DNA of 64,000 bases, from assembly GCA_004172935.1 (NCBI GenBank), contig SDZD01000018.1, forward strand, positions 37,516 to 101,515, written 5' to 3'. Shown here piece after piece: positions 54,125 to 63,417 of this stretch. How positions within the stretch are numbered: the stretch's first letter is position 1; each line of letters begins with the position of its first letter. The position numbers and the translations under genes were made by a program. Below the pieces are notes generated by a model. It had not been told where the DNA came from. It did not search any database and saw only the letters and a program-made list of their open reading frames with translations. The DNA is from a bacterium. Its GTDB lineage: Bacteria > Armatimonadota > Abditibacteriia > Abditibacteriales > Abditibacteriaceae.

Positions 54125-54598
54125 ATGTTACCTCTGCATAAAATTTTGTGTTCGACCGACTTTAGCGAACCTTCCTTTGTAGCGCTAAAAATTGCGGGGG
54201 AATGGGCGAAGCACTTCGGCGCCGAGCTGTGCGTGATTCATGTGGTAGAGTCGATGGAAAACCCTGGCCTCATTCTATCCACAGAAGAAATCGAGGTATC
54301 CATGAGGATTGAGGCTTTGCGGCGGCTTCACGAAGTCGTGGGGGACCATCTCGCGGATATTGGTTCGGTTCACCCGATTGTGGCGATTGGCAGTCCCGCT
54401 GACGAGATTGCCGCCAGCGCGGAGCGGGAGAACGTGGACATGCTCGTTATCGCCACCCATGGATTGAGCGGTTGGCGATACATTGCCTCCGGTTCTTTAG
54501 TTGACAGAATATGGTTTGGTTCGGTGGCAACCAACGTGATGCGGCTGGCGCATTGCCCGATTCTCACAGTGCGTTTGCCGTCCAATCTCATCGTGTAA
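54125..54598 (+). CDS. Universal stress protein
   Basis: 157 residues: HKILCSTDFSEPSFVALKIA at the start, FGAELCVIHVVES, VDMLVIATHGLSGWRYIAS, and the end CPILTVRLP. Between GWRY and the usual FGSVA there is an extra segment: the sequence reads IASGSLVDRIWFGSVATNVM, as if GSxVxxIxxFGS had been duplicated, adding about 8-12 residues in the nucleotide-binding loop. This may disturb ATP binding. It follows the receiver gene by 22 bases and is likely cotranscribed from dyad C. Confidence 0.88.
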   Translation: MLPLHKILCSTDFSEPSFVALKIAGEWAKHFGAELCVIHVVESMENPGLILSTEEIEVSMRIEALRRLHEVVGDHLADIGSVHPIVAIGSPADEIAASAERENVDMLVIATHGLSGWRYIASGSLVDRIWFGSVATNVMRLAHCPILTVRLPSNLIV

Positions 54599-54645
54599 CT
54601 TGGAGAGGAGAACTATAGCGTACTTTCCCGATCAGCCATTCGACA

Positions 54646-54690
54646 ATCGCCCATTTAGGTGATGCCCGCCCATTGTTGGAGGAGGATAAT
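54646..54690 (+). promoter_or_regulatory. Dyad D promoter: 18-bp box, 21-base spacer, GATAAT
   Basis: ATCGCCCATTTAGGTGAT (54646-54663) is followed by 21 bases and GATAAT (54685-54690). The downstream gene starts at 54847, giving a leader of about 150 bases that contains a small inverted repeat (TTCGATG ... CATCGAA near 54786-54807). Confidence 0.75.
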
Positions 54691-54846
54691 CCCTGGTGAC
54701 GAGGACGACTCGGAGCCACTAGGGAGCAATCACGGTAAAGCAGAATGGTAAAGCAAATGCTTGAACCTTTCGAGCGCACCTGATTTCGATGAAGGCAATC
54801 ATCGAAGCGCACTGCCCTACCCGACTTCTCCCATTAAGGAACTCAT

Positions 54847-55932
54847 ATGAACCGCAGCGATCTTCATCAACTTCAAGCAATGCGCGACTATCCGTCGCTT
54901 TCTATCATTACCCCTACACACCGGACTTCGCCTGACAATTTGCAAGACCCAATTCGGGTAAAAAACCTCGTCACCGAGGCGACCAACCAGCTGCACGATC
55001 AATTTTCCAAGCGCGAAGTTGAGCCACTTTTAGAACGTTTGAACACCCTGGTTGGGCAGATCGATTGGCACCACACGCTGGACGGCATGGCCCTTTTTGT
55101 CAGCAAGGATTTCGGGGGACATTTCGACTTGCCGTTTCCGGTCACGGAGCGCGTTGTCGTGGACGAAAGCTTTGGCACGCGCGAATTGGTTTTCAGCATG
55201 AATCGCAGCCCGCGTTACCATGTTCTGGTGCTGAGCGAGCATCGGACGCATTTGTTTGAGGCGGTGCGCGATCAATTACGGGAATCGCGAGTGGGAGGGT
55301 TCCCTCTTGAGCATGAAGGTTCGGAGGAGGTCAGGGGCCTGCCCGGTGGTCATGGTGTGCATGAAGCGGGCTACCGCGACGAGTCGGATCGGCACTTCTT
55401 CCACCATATTGATGCAGAGCTTTCCAAAATGCAGGAACATGACCCATTGCCCGTCGTGGTGACGGGCGTGACTCGCTCTCTGGCGCTCTGGGACGAACTC
55501 TCGAGCAATAAGGCTTCATTGGCGGGCACGCTGGGTGGTAGCTATGAGGACACGCACGCGCATGAACTGGGCCAGTTAGTGTGGCCGGTGATGGAGGAGT
55601 TCATGGCCCGCGACCGCGCCCAGATCCTCGATGAACTCGGCGAAGCCATTGGCGCTCAAAAATATGCGGGCGGAATGGATGAGCTGTGGACGCTGGCGCT
55701 CGAAGGGCGCGGCGCAACGCTACTAGTCGAAGAGGATTTCCATTATATGGGCGAGGTGCGCCCCAATGGGATGCTGATGGCGACCACGGAAAATCCTGTT
55801 GGTGACGAGACATTGGTGGATGTCGTGGATGACCTTATTGAAATGGTGTTGAGCAAGAGCGGTCGGGTTGTTTTCGTGGACAATGGCAGTCTGGAAGCAA
55901 ACGGTGGCATCGCGCTTATTCTGCGCTATTAA
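54847..55932 (+). CDS. baeRF-family protein (bacterial archaeo-eukaryotic release factor-like)
   Basis: 361 residues. The opening LHQLQAMRDYPSLSIITPTHRTSPDN and PIRVKNLVTEATNQL, then MALFVSKDFGGHFDLPFPV, FSMNRSPRYHVLVLSEHRTHLF and LEGRGATLLVEEDFHYMGE fit the baeRF family 3 type proteins. This family relates to eRF1/Vms1 domains and is suggested to act on stalled or hibernating ribosomes. The segment with GSEEVRGLPGGHGVHEAGYRDESDRHFFHHI is the loop region that carries GGQ-like glycines in relatives, here without a clear GGQ. It leads the long operon behind dyad D, which fits a role in translation during stress. Confidence 0.75.
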   Translation: MNRSDLHQLQAMRDYPSLSIITPTHRTSPDNLQDPIRVKNLVTEATNQLHDQFSKREVEPLLERLNTLVGQIDWHHTLDGMALFVSKDFGGHFDLPFPVTERVVVDESFGTRELVFSMNRSPRYHVLVLSEHRTHLFEAVRDQLRESRVGGFPLEHEGSEEVRGLPGGHGVHEAGYRDESDRHFFHHIDAELSKMQEHDPLPVVVTGVTRSLALWDELSSNKASLAGTLGGSYEDTHAHELGQLVWPVMEEFMARDRAQILDELGEAIGAQKYAGGMDELWTLALEGRGATLLVEEDFHYMGEVRPNGMLMATTENPVGDETLVDVVDDLIEMVLSKSGRVVFVDNGSLEANGGIALILRY

Positions 55933-55974
55933 AACGTGTGAGAACTCAAGCCAAGCATACGCAATAGGAATTCC

Positions 55975-57015
55975 ATGAAAGCACTCGTTTACCACGGCCC
56001 CGGCCAATACGCCCTCGAAGAACGTCCGAAGCCGGAAATTCAGGCGCCTACCGATGCCCTTATCAAAATTACCCACACCACCATCTGTGGCACCGACCTC
56101 CATATCCTCAAGGGGGATGTGCCGAGCGTTCTGAGGGGCCGCATCTTAGGACACGAAGGGGTCGGGATTGTGGAAAGTACCGGCACGGGCGTTTCGAGTT
56201 TCAACGTGGGCGATCACGTTTTGATTTCGTGTATTACCTCGTGCGGCAAGTGCAGCAGCTGTAAGAAGGGCATGTATTCGCACTGCGACAAGGGCGGCTG
56301 GATATTGGGCAATCTCATTGATGGGACACAGGCCGAGTACGTCCGCATTCCCTTCGCCGATACCAGCCTGCATGCCATTCCCGCCGGGGTCGATGAAGAA
56401 GCTCTCGTCATGCTGAGCGATATTTTGCCGACCGGATTCGAGTGCGGGGTTTTGAATGGGAAGGTCAAACCCGGCGATAGCGTGGCGATTGTTGGAGCTG
56501 GTCCGGTTGGGTTGGCAGCGCTTCTCACCGCGCAGTTTTATTCACCCGCTGCGATCATTATGGTCGATGTGGACGAAAACCGGCTTCAGGTGGCGCTCAA
56601 GCTAGGAGCCACACACGCTGTCAATAGTAGCAGTGTCCAAGCTGTCGAACGGGTCATGGAACTCACGCAAAACCTGGGGGTAGATGTGGCCATTGAGGCG
56701 GTTGGAATTCCAGGGACGTTTGATATTTGCCAGAAAATCGTCGCGGCGGGAGGACACATTGCTAACGTGGGAGTGCATGGAAAACCAGTTCAGCTGAACA
56801 TCGAGACGTTGTGGAGCCATAATATCACACTCACGACGGGCCTTGTGGATACAGTGACGACGCCAATGCTTCTCAAGACTGTGCTGGCGGGCAAAGTCGA
56901 ACCCAAACAACTGATAACCCATCACTTCCACCTCGACGATATCATGATGGCTTACGAGACATTCGGCAATGCCATGAAAGAATGTGCGCTCAAAGTTATT
57001 ATCACGAGCGACTAG
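55975..57015 (+). CDS. Zinc-dependent alcohol dehydrogenase
   Basis: 346 residues of the medium-chain dehydrogenase family. Catalytic zinc ligands appear in TTICGTDLHILKGD and LGHEGVGIV, structural zinc cysteines in CITSCGKCSSCKKGMYSHC, and the Rossmann motif in VAIVGAGPVGLAALLTAQF with DVDENRLQVALKLGA for cofactor choice (Asp suggests NAD). The overall sequence resembles the Adh group that includes threonine/sorbitol-type dehydrogenases with unusually high Cys content. It probably reduces acetaldehyde or another aldehyde under low oxygen. It is 42 bases after the baeRF gene and 30 bases before the nitroreductase gene. Confidence 0.88.
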   Translation: MKALVYHGPGQYALEERPKPEIQAPTDALIKITHTTICGTDLHILKGDVPSVLRGRILGHEGVGIVESTGTGVSSFNVGDHVLISCITSCGKCSSCKKGMYSHCDKGGWILGNLIDGTQAEYVRIPFADTSLHAIPAGVDEEALVMLSDILPTGFECGVLNGKVKPGDSVAIVGAGPVGLAALLTAQFYSPAAIIMVDVDENRLQVALKLGATHAVNSSSVQAVERVMELTQNLGVDVAIEAVGIPGTFDICQKIVAAGGHIANVGVHGKPVQLNIETLWSHNITLTTGLVDTVTTPMLLKTVLAGKVEPKQLITHHFHLDDIMMAYETFGNAMKECALKVIITSD

Positions 57016-57045
57016 AAACGCGCTTAGCGCAAGGACACCCAAACC

Positions 57046-58086
57046 ATGAATGCCAATGCAATAGCGACTCAAATCCAACCAGCCGATTTCCCGCGCTTTG
57101 GTCCTCCCGAAGAACAACTGCGTTTTCTGCTGCGCTACGCGATTCTGGCGCCTTCAAGTCACAATACCCAACCATGGCTGTGGCAAATTGAGGAGGATGA
57201 AGTCACGCTACGCGCCGATGAAAGGCGACTTATGCCCGCGCTTGATTCACAGGGTCGCGAGATGATTATCAGTTGTGGTGCGGCGCTTCAACATCTGTGC
57301 CTGGCAATCCGCGCGTTCGGTTACGCAGCCCTTGTGCAGACTTTTCCGGACACCGACCAACCCAATTTGCTGGCGCGTGTTCGGCTTGCGTCTTACCGCC
57401 CGCCCACTGCGGATGATAGTCTGCTGTTTCGCTTCATCACCGAGCGGCACACCCACCGTGGAGAGTTCGAGGAGCGCCCGCTCCCCACCGAATTGCTGGA
57501 CATCTTGCAGAGTGAAGCGGGGCAAGAAGGGGCTTCGTTGTATTTCGCTCAGACGCCCGAAGATCGTGGGGCCATCACCAAACTCATTGAGAACAGCGAT
57601 TTAATCCAGAATAGCGACGCTGCCGTACGGCGCGATGTCGCTGATTGGATCGCACCTCAAGGGGCTCGCAAGGATGGCATTCCGGCGAGCGCGCTTGGCA
57701 TCAGCGATTTGATGTCGCACCTCGCGCCGCTGTCACATCGCCTGTTCAACCGGGGCGAGCTTATCGCCGAAGCCGACGCAATATTGGCGGATAACTCTAC
57801 AGTGTTGGTTGTGCTTTGTACTCCAGAAGGGGGTTCGCAAGCGTGGTTAGCAGCGGGCCAGGCGTTGGGGCGCGTGTTGTTACGTGCGCGGGCTGAGGGC
57901 GTGTGGGCCAGTTTTTTCAATCAACCCGTTGAGGTCGATGAGATGTGGGTCCGACTGTATAAAATCGCTGGCTCTCATCATTTCCCTCAACTGGTGTTTC
58001 GCCTGGGTTATGCCCAACCCGTTCCGGGGACTCCACGACGACCGGTGGAAGAAGTGACCAATATACACGACGATCCTTTAGCTTGA
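57046..58086 (+). CDS. Acg-like nitroreductase-family protein (cytoplasmic)
   Basis: 346 residues, with no signal peptide. The opening RFLLRYAILAPSSHNTQPWLWQIEEDEVTLRADERRLMPALDSQGREMIISCGAALQHL carries the family signature LAPSSHNTQPW. Later FITERHTHRGEFEERPLP and AWLAAGQALGRVLLRARAEGVWASFFNQPVEV are typical of Acg-like proteins. It is a paralogue of the exported protein at 51509-52624. Both lie in the dyad-controlled block, one on each side. FMN binding is expected by family, but activity is not certain. It starts 30 bases after the dehydrogenase. Confidence 0.85.
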   Translation: MNANAIATQIQPADFPRFGPPEEQLRFLLRYAILAPSSHNTQPWLWQIEEDEVTLRADERRLMPALDSQGREMIISCGAALQHLCLAIRAFGYAALVQTFPDTDQPNLLARVRLASYRPPTADDSLLFRFITERHTHRGEFEERPLPTELLDILQSEAGQEGASLYFAQTPEDRGAITKLIENSDLIQNSDAAVRRDVADWIAPQGARKDGIPASALGISDLMSHLAPLSHRLFNRGELIAEADAILADNSTVLVVLCTPEGGSQAWLAAGQALGRVLLRARAEGVWASFFNQPVEVDEMWVRLYKIAGSHHFPQLVFRLGYAQPVPGTPRRPVEEVTNIHDDPLA

Positions 58087-58134
58087 AATCGGCCATTAGG
58101 CGGATTCGGAAATGAGCCAGGGGGAGAAACACTG

Positions 58135-59103
58135 GTGAAAGAGCGAGAGTTCTCAGCAAGAGGTGTCCATTCAATGACAGCAACATTTGCACGCGAACGA
58201 ATTGTAGCAGCGTTTGTAGTTCTGGCAAGTATGGGAATTAGCTGGCGGATGCTATTTAAACGCGCCCAGTGGAGAAAAAAGACACTCCGCCTTGTGGAAA
58301 TGTTAGAGGAGAACGAGGGCACAAGTGACGAGAAAACAGTGAGCTTTGCCGGGTTCGGGGGGCTTCCCGCTCCGGTTGCCAGATACCTGCGTTTCGCACT
58401 GCGCGAGGGTCAACCTTTCATTCACTCCGTCCGCATTACCCAGAGCGGGGAGCTGCGAATTTCGCCTACACACAAGCAGTGGCGGAAATTTCGAGCAGTT
58501 CAATTCTTCTCGCCCAACGCTCCCGGTTTTGTTTGGGATGCACATGTTTCGATGCCGCTTGGGATAAAGATTCGAGTGCGCGACGCCTATTCGGGACATG
58601 GTTTGGGTCAAGTGGATGTCGCGTCTTTGGTCACAGTGGCTCAGGTGGAAGACAAAACCGAACTTTCGGAAGCAGCGCTGATGCGTTACCTGGCCGAGGC
58701 GGTCTGGTTTCCCACTGCGCTTTTGCCCTCATCAGCAGGTATTGTGTGGAGCGCCATTGATGAGAAAAGAGCTCTCGCAACATTGACGGCAGGAGCGACA
58801 ACGGTTTCGCTGGAATTTGGTTTCGGCGGGTCTGGCGAGGTAACGAGCATTTATACGCCTGGACGCTACAGGGAAGTGCAGGGAGGCTTTGAACTGACGC
58901 CGTGGGAAGGGTATCACCGCGATTATCAGGAAATCAATGGAATGCAAATTCCCACCACTGGAGAAGTCGCATGGCACTTACCGGAGGGGAAATTCACTGT
59001 ATGGAGGGGAAGGAACGAATACACACAATTCGACTTGGGGCACAAAAGGAAGTCACCCATCAAAAACCATGTTACCCATCAAAAAAATTCTTTGCCCCGT
59101 TGA
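58135..59103 (+). CDS. DUF6544-type membrane-anchored protein
   Basis: 322 residues from the GTG at 58135, which has GGGGGAG upstream; the ATG at 58174 is an alternative. A short membrane anchor (IVAAFVVLASMGISWRMLF) precedes a soluble domain: PAPVARYLRFALREGQPFI, VRITQSGELRISPTHKQWRKF, FVWDAHVSMPLGIKIRVRDAYSGHGLGQVD, RYLAEAVWFPTALLPSSAG and FTVWRGRNEYTQFDL. This pattern is the DUF6544 family, of unknown function. Its last ~11 codons overlap the next gene and lie in a small tandem duplication, so its true end may be a few residues earlier. Confidence 0.75.
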   Translation: MKEREFSARGVHSMTATFARERIVAAFVVLASMGISWRMLFKRAQWRKKTLRLVEMLEENEGTSDEKTVSFAGFGGLPAPVARYLRFALREGQPFIHSVRITQSGELRISPTHKQWRKFRAVQFFSPNAPGFVWDAHVSMPLGIKIRVRDAYSGHGLGQVDVASLVTVAQVEDKTELSEAALMRYLAEAVWFPTALLPSSAGIVWSAIDEKRALATLTAGATTVSLEFGFGGSGEVTSIYTPGRYREVQGGFELTPWEGYHRDYQEINGMQIPTTGEVAWHLPEGKFTVWRGRNEYTQFDLGHKRKSPIKNHVTHQKNSLPR

Positions 59104-59560
59104 TTTCAGTGACTTCTCCTGTGAAGCGTTGAGCGATGCGGGCGAGTTGGCCGCTCATTTTGGCGCCGAGCTGTATGTTTTGCACGTCACGCAATCACTC
59201 GAAAACCTCTCCATGCTCTCCCCTTATCCGGGCTCTTTACCGTGGGACATGGAAGGCTACGAAAAGGCAGTGCGCGACGGTGCAGAAGAGGAGTTGGGCA
59301 AAATCATCGCCCGGCAACACCTCCAGGGAATCGCAGTGCGTCCACTGCTGCGTCACGGCTATCCCACCGACGAAATCGTGGAGGCAGCTCGCGCGTCGAA
59401 GGCCGATCTTCTGGTGATTGCCACGCACGGACTCGGTGGGTGGCGGCACCTGATGTTTGGTTCCGTCGCCGAGAAAGTGATTCGTCTCTCGTGTTGCCCG
59501 GTTCTCGTCACGCATTCACAAAAGCCGCCAGAAAAACCAAGCGTCCCAGCCACGATGTAG
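59069..59560 (+). CDS. Universal stress protein
   Basis: 163 residues from the ATG at 59069 (MLPIKKILCPVDFSDFSCEA), preferred over a longer frame at 58937 because Usps start at this point. The nucleotide motif LVIATHGLGGWRHLMFGSVAEKVIRLSCCPVLV is complete (GxxG-N9-GS). The middle contains GYPTDEIVEAARASKADL. It overlaps the DUF6544 gene by 35 bases. The 12-base repeat ACCCATCAAAAA (59055-59066 and 59074-59085) straddles its start codon. Confidence 0.88.
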   Translation: MLPIKKILCPVDFSDFSCEALSDAGELAAHFGAELYVLHVTQSLENLSMLSPYPGSLPWDMEGYEKAVRDGAEEELGKIIARQHLQGIAVRPLLRHGYPTDEIVEAARASKADLLVIATHGLGGWRHLMFGSVAEKVIRLSCCPVLVTHSQKPPEKPSVPATM

Positions 59561-59618
59561 TTACCCCGCTTAATTTCCCCCAATTCGGCTTTATCCAAGC
59601 GATTGCAAACACAAATTT

Positions 59619-62177
59619 ATGTCTAATTTCAATTCGGAACCACAAAATGATATGGATGGCGTTGCTGCAACATCATTCGATCAGTTAGCGACGGGCTCGG
59701 CGCAGCTTTCTCGGTCCGCGAACAATTTCAGTCTGATGCGGGAGTCGATGGAGCTCACCAGTCCCCTCAACCGGCCATTGAGTGCCGATGAACTGCGGCG
59801 CATGAATGCCTACTGGCGCGCGGCCAATTACCTTTCGGTGGGGCAAATTTATCTGCTCGATAATCCCCTGCTCAGAGAACCGCTTACTCTCAAGCACATC
59901 AAGCCCCGCTTGCTTGGGCATTGGGGCACGACGCCGGGCCTGAACTTCATCTACGTTCACTTCAACCGCCTCATTAAGGCGCACAACTTGAATGCGATCT
60001 ATATCGCGGGTCCCGGTCATGGTGGGCCGGGGCTGGTCGCCAACACCTATTTGGAAGGTACTTACAGCGAGGTTTACCCGACCATCTCCTCCGAAGCAGA
60101 CGGGATGAAAAAGCTGTTCAAGCAGTTTTCTTTCCCCGGTGGTATTCCTTCGCATGTCGCGCCGGAAACGCCCGGTTCGATTCACGAGGGAGGTGAACTG
60201 GGCTACTCGCTGTCTCACGCCTATGGAGCGGCGTTCGACAATCCCGATTTGCTGGTTTGCTGCGTGATCGGTGATGGCGAAGCGGAGACGGGGCCACTGG
60301 CGGCGAGTTGGCATTCCAACAAATTCCTCAACGCCGCGCATGACGGCGCGGTTTTACCGATTTTGCACCTCAACGGGTACAAAATCGCCAATCCGACGCT
60401 GCTTTCGCGCATCGGTCACGAGGAATTGGCGAGCTTGATGATTGGTTACGGTTACAAACCTTACTTCGTTGAGGGCGATGACCCGGAATCGGTGCATCAG
60501 CAAATGGCGGCGACGCTCGATATTTGCCTTGAGGAAATTCAAGACATCCAACAGGATGCCCGCACGCAAGGTTGCACGACACGCCCGCAATGGCCAATGA
60601 TTGTTTTAAGGACTCCCAAAGGCTGGACGGGTCCGAAAGAAGTGGACGGTTATAAGACTGAAGGATCGTGGCGTTCGCATCAGGTGCCGTTTTCGGAAAT
60701 GGCCACCAAGCCGGAACATATCAAGTTGCTAGAAGACTGGATGAAGAGCTACCATCCCGAAGAACTCTTCGATGAAAACGGGACATTGCTTACCGAACTG
60801 GCCGAACTGGCCCCCAAAGGTGAGCGGCGCATGGGAGCGAACCCACACGCCAACGGGGGGATATTACTGCGCGATTTGAAGATGCCGGATTTCTGCGATT
60901 ACGGCGTCGATGTGACTCATCCGGGTACGGAGAATGCTGAGGCGACGCGCGTTTTGGGCGACTTTTTGCGCGATGTGATGAGGCTTAACGGGCCAACACG
61001 GAATTTTCGTGTTGTGGGCCCAGATGAAACCGAATCGAACCGTTTGGGGGCGCTGCTCAAAGTGACGGGACGCGCCTGGGATGCCGAGACGTTGCCAGAG
61101 GACGATGAGCATCTTTCGCGCGATGGGAGGGTGATGGAGATTTTGAGCGAACACACCTGCCAGGGCTGGCTCGAAGGCTATTTGCTGACGGGGCGTCACG
61201 GCTTCTTTTCGTGCTACGAGGCGTTCATCCATATCATCGACTCGATGTTCAACCAGCATGCCAAGTGGCTCAAAGTCAGTAGTCACATTCCCTGGCGGCG
61301 TCCCATCGCTTCCCTCAACTACTTGCTCACATCCCATGTGTGGCGCCAGGATCACAACGGCTTTTCTCATCAAGACCCCGGCTTCATCGACCACGTCATC
61401 AACAAGAAGGCCGATGTGGTGCGCGTTTATCTGCCGCCCGATGCCAACAGCCTGCTTTCGGTGGCCGATCACTGCTTGCGTTCGCGCAACTATGTGAACG
61501 TGATTGTGGCTGGGAAACAGCCCGCGCTGCAATTCCTGAGCATGGAGGAGGCGGTCAAACATTGTACGGCGGGTATTGGCATCTGGCAGTGGGCTAGCAA
61601 CGACCAAGGGAGCGAACCGGATGTGGTGATGGCATGCGCGGGCGATGTCCCCACGCTGGAAACTCTGGCGGCAGTCGATTTGTTGCGCCAGCACTGTCCC
61701 GAACTCAAAGTGCGCGTTGTTAACGTGGTTGATTTGATGACCTTGCAACCGCAAATCGAGCATCCCCATGGATTGAGCGATCAAGAGTTCGACACGATTT
61801 TCACGACCGACAAGCCAGTTCTCTTCGCCTATCATGGCTATCCAACTCTCATTCACCGCCTGACTTATCGGCGCACCAACCACCATAACATTCATGTGCG
61901 CGGCTATAAAGAAGAAGGTACGACGACAACTCCGTTCGATATGACGGTACTCAACGACCTCGACCGCTTCCACCTCGTCGGAGACGTTATTGATCGTGTC
62001 CCGGGGCTAGGGTATCGCGCGGCTTATCTCAAGCAAATGCTGCGCGACAAGTTGCTGGAGCACAAAGCTTATATCCGGCAACACGGCGACGACATGCCCG
62101 AAATCCGCGATTGGAAATGGCCGCATGGACGGGAAACTCAAAGCAGGGAGGAAGGGGCGACAGAGAATACATGTTGA
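59619..62177 (+). CDS. xfp: Phosphoketolase (xylulose-5-phosphate/fructose-6-phosphate)
   Basis: 852 residues; start could also be the ATG at 59649. Thiamine-diphosphate enzyme signatures are present: [59 protein letters not shown], and [21 protein letters not shown]. It splits xylulose-5-phosphate or fructose-6-phosphate with phosphate into acetyl phosphate plus a triose or erythrose phosphate. This yields acetyl units and ATP without pyruvate oxidation. It lies in the dyad-D operon after the universal stress protein by 58 bases, so its expression probably rises when the PDH route is limited. Confidence 0.95.
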   Translation: MSNFNSEPQNDMDGVAATSFDQLATGSAQLSRSANNFSLMRESMELTSPLNRPLSADELRRMNAYWRAANYLSVGQIYLLDNPLLREPLTLKHIKPRLLGHWGTTPGLNFIYVHFNRLIKAHNLNAIYIAGPGHGGPGLVANTYLEGTYSEVYPTISSEADGMKKLFKQFSFPGGIPSHVAPETPGSIHEGGELGYSLSHAYGAAFDNPDLLVCCVIGDGEAETGPLAASWHSNKFLNAAHDGAVLPILHLNGYKIANPTLLSRIGHEELASLMIGYGYKPYFVEGDDPESVHQQMAATLDICLEEIQDIQQDARTQGCTTRPQWPMIVLRTPKGWTGPKEVDGYKTEGSWRSHQVPFSEMATKPEHIKLLEDWMKSYHPEELFDENGTLLTELAELAPKGERRMGANPHANGGILLRDLKMPDFCDYGVDVTHPGTENAEATRVLGDFLRDVMRLNGPTRNFRVVGPDETESNRLGALLKVTGRAWDAETLPEDDEHLSRDGRVMEILSEHTCQGWLEGYLLTGRHGFFSCYEAFIHIIDSMFNQHAKWLKVSSHIPWRRPIASLNYLLTSHVWRQDHNGFSHQDPGFIDHVINKKADVVRVYLPPDANSLLSVADHCLRSRNYVNVIVAGKQPALQFLSMEEAVKHCTAGIGIWQWASNDQGSEPDVVMACAGDVPTLETLAAVDLLRQHCPELKVRVVNVVDLMTLQPQIEHPHGLSDQEFDTIFTTDKPVLFAYHGYPTLIHRLTYRRTNHHNIHVRGYKEEGTTTTPFDMTVLNDLDRFHLVGDVIDRVPGLGYRAAYLKQMLRDKLLEHKAYIRQHGDDMPEIRDWKWPHGRETQSREEGATENTC

Positions 62178-62218
62178 GCGAAGGCTCCCGTTCGGGACTC
62201 CAATAGCGAAGCAAAATC

Positions 62219-62536
62219 ATGCAAAATCTTCTGAATTCCTCCTGTTATTGCTCGACCGTGCGGGTTGCACAAGGCTTAGCAGATATTTTGAAAAGGACTC
62301 GACCTCACCTGACCCCTCAAGTCGAAGAGTTGCAGGCCAGCGTCACACAGGCTCACGCCAAGCTGCACAAACTCAGTCAGATTTCACACGCGGGGGCGGT
62401 TCTCAGTGACCATGAAGGCCAAAAGATCGTGCGCAACCCGGCGCGTTTTCTTGAAGCCAGAGCTGCCCTTGCCGAACTTGGCACGGCGTACCAGTCGCTG
62501 CGCGATTTGAAACGCGCAGGCAAGACGACGGCTTGA
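62219..62536 (+). CDS. Small helical protein of unknown function
   Basis: 105 residues: ADILKRTRPHLTPQVEELQA, SVTQAHAKLHKLSQISHAGA, LEARAALAELGTAYQSLRDL. It is predicted mostly alpha-helical with coiled-coil character and ends KRAGKTTA. The N-terminus has two cysteines (SSCYCS). It follows phosphoketolase by 41 bases and appears to belong to the same transcription unit. I do not recognise the family. Confidence 0.55.
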   Translation: MQNLLNSSCYCSTVRVAQGLADILKRTRPHLTPQVEELQASVTQAHAKLHKLSQISHAGAVLSDHEGQKIVRNPARFLEARAALAELGTAYQSLRDLKRAGKTTA

Positions 62537-62627
62537 GCCTCCTGCGTTTTTGCCATAGCGATTACTTTTGATGCCTTGTTGGTTTGTGAAAAGCGCTCTG
62601 TGATCTTCGGGAGATCGCTGCATTTGG

Positions 62628-63344
62628 ATGGACAATACCTTTGGACGGACAATGCCTTTGCCTCCTCACCTGTTGCCTGAGAATTCCGGCGTTTCGTTCA
62701 CCGGAAGTGCTCGCAGATTCGGGATGATTTCCGCGATAGGGACTGTGATTGTGAGCGCGGTTTACGATGCCGCGCTCGTCGCTGGCATTCTATCGCTCCA
62801 GTCGCCGCAGGAGCCCATCAGCGATCCGTTGTTCTCGATTCTGGAAATCTTGATCCTGGTGCTGATGCCTTTTATGGTCGGACTCATGGTGGCGGTTCAT
62901 GCTTGGTCGCCTGCTGAAACCAAAGCGTTCAGCCTGATGGCGCTTGCCTTTGGGAGTCTGCTCGCCGGACTCACTCTGGCAGTCCACTTCGTTTTGCTGA
63001 CGATGAGTCGCCAGGCCGCATTCGCAAATTTTACTTGGATGCCGCTTTTCCTGTCGTTCCGGTGGCCCTCGATTCCCTATGCCCTCGACATCTTGGCCTG
63101 GGACGTGTTTTTCGCGGTGTCCGCCCTATTCGCCGCGCCCGTGTTTGGCGGGAGCCGTCTTGCCCTTTCTATTCGCGCGCTGCTGACGGCCAGCGGTGTG
63201 CTGGCGTTGGCCGGACTGAGCGGGGTCGCCTTTCACAAGATGCAGCTCCGCAACATTGGAATCATTGGCTATGCGGGTCTTTTCCCCGTGGCGGCACTGC
63301 TGATCGCCATTCTGTTCTACCAGGCGAAGCCGCGAGTGTTTTAA
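62628..63344 (+). CDS. Multi-pass membrane protein of unknown function
   Basis: 238 residues with about six membrane segments: MISAIGTVIVSAVYDAALVA, FSILEILILVLMPFMVGLMV, LMALAFGSLLAGLTLAVHFV, ALDILAWDVFFAVSALFAA, LLTASGVLALAGLSGV, and AGLFPVAALLIAILFY. The architecture is that of small hydrophobic proteins near stress operons, and no motif identifies a substrate. A downstream ATG (62652) is an alternative start. It lies between the small helical protein gene and the P-type ATPase. Confidence 0.65.
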   Translation: MDNTFGRTMPLPPHLLPENSGVSFTGSARRFGMISAIGTVIVSAVYDAALVAGILSLQSPQEPISDPLFSILEILILVLMPFMVGLMVAVHAWSPAETKAFSLMALAFGSLLAGLTLAVHFVLLTMSRQAAFANFTWMPLFLSFRWPSIPYALDILAWDVFFAVSALFAAPVFGGSRLALSIRALLTASGVLALAGLSGVAFHKMQLRNIGIIGYAGLFPVAALLIAILFYQAKPRVF

Positions 63345-63417
63345 GTGTCATCGAGCGCCCGGTAGTGAGGGGCTCCAAAAACATGAGCCACAGCCGCCTC
63401 AAATTTCACCAGCTATT

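Noticed and set aside
60864..61973. 369-codon minus-strand open frame
   Set aside because: Shadow of phosphoketolase; no domain on the minus strand.
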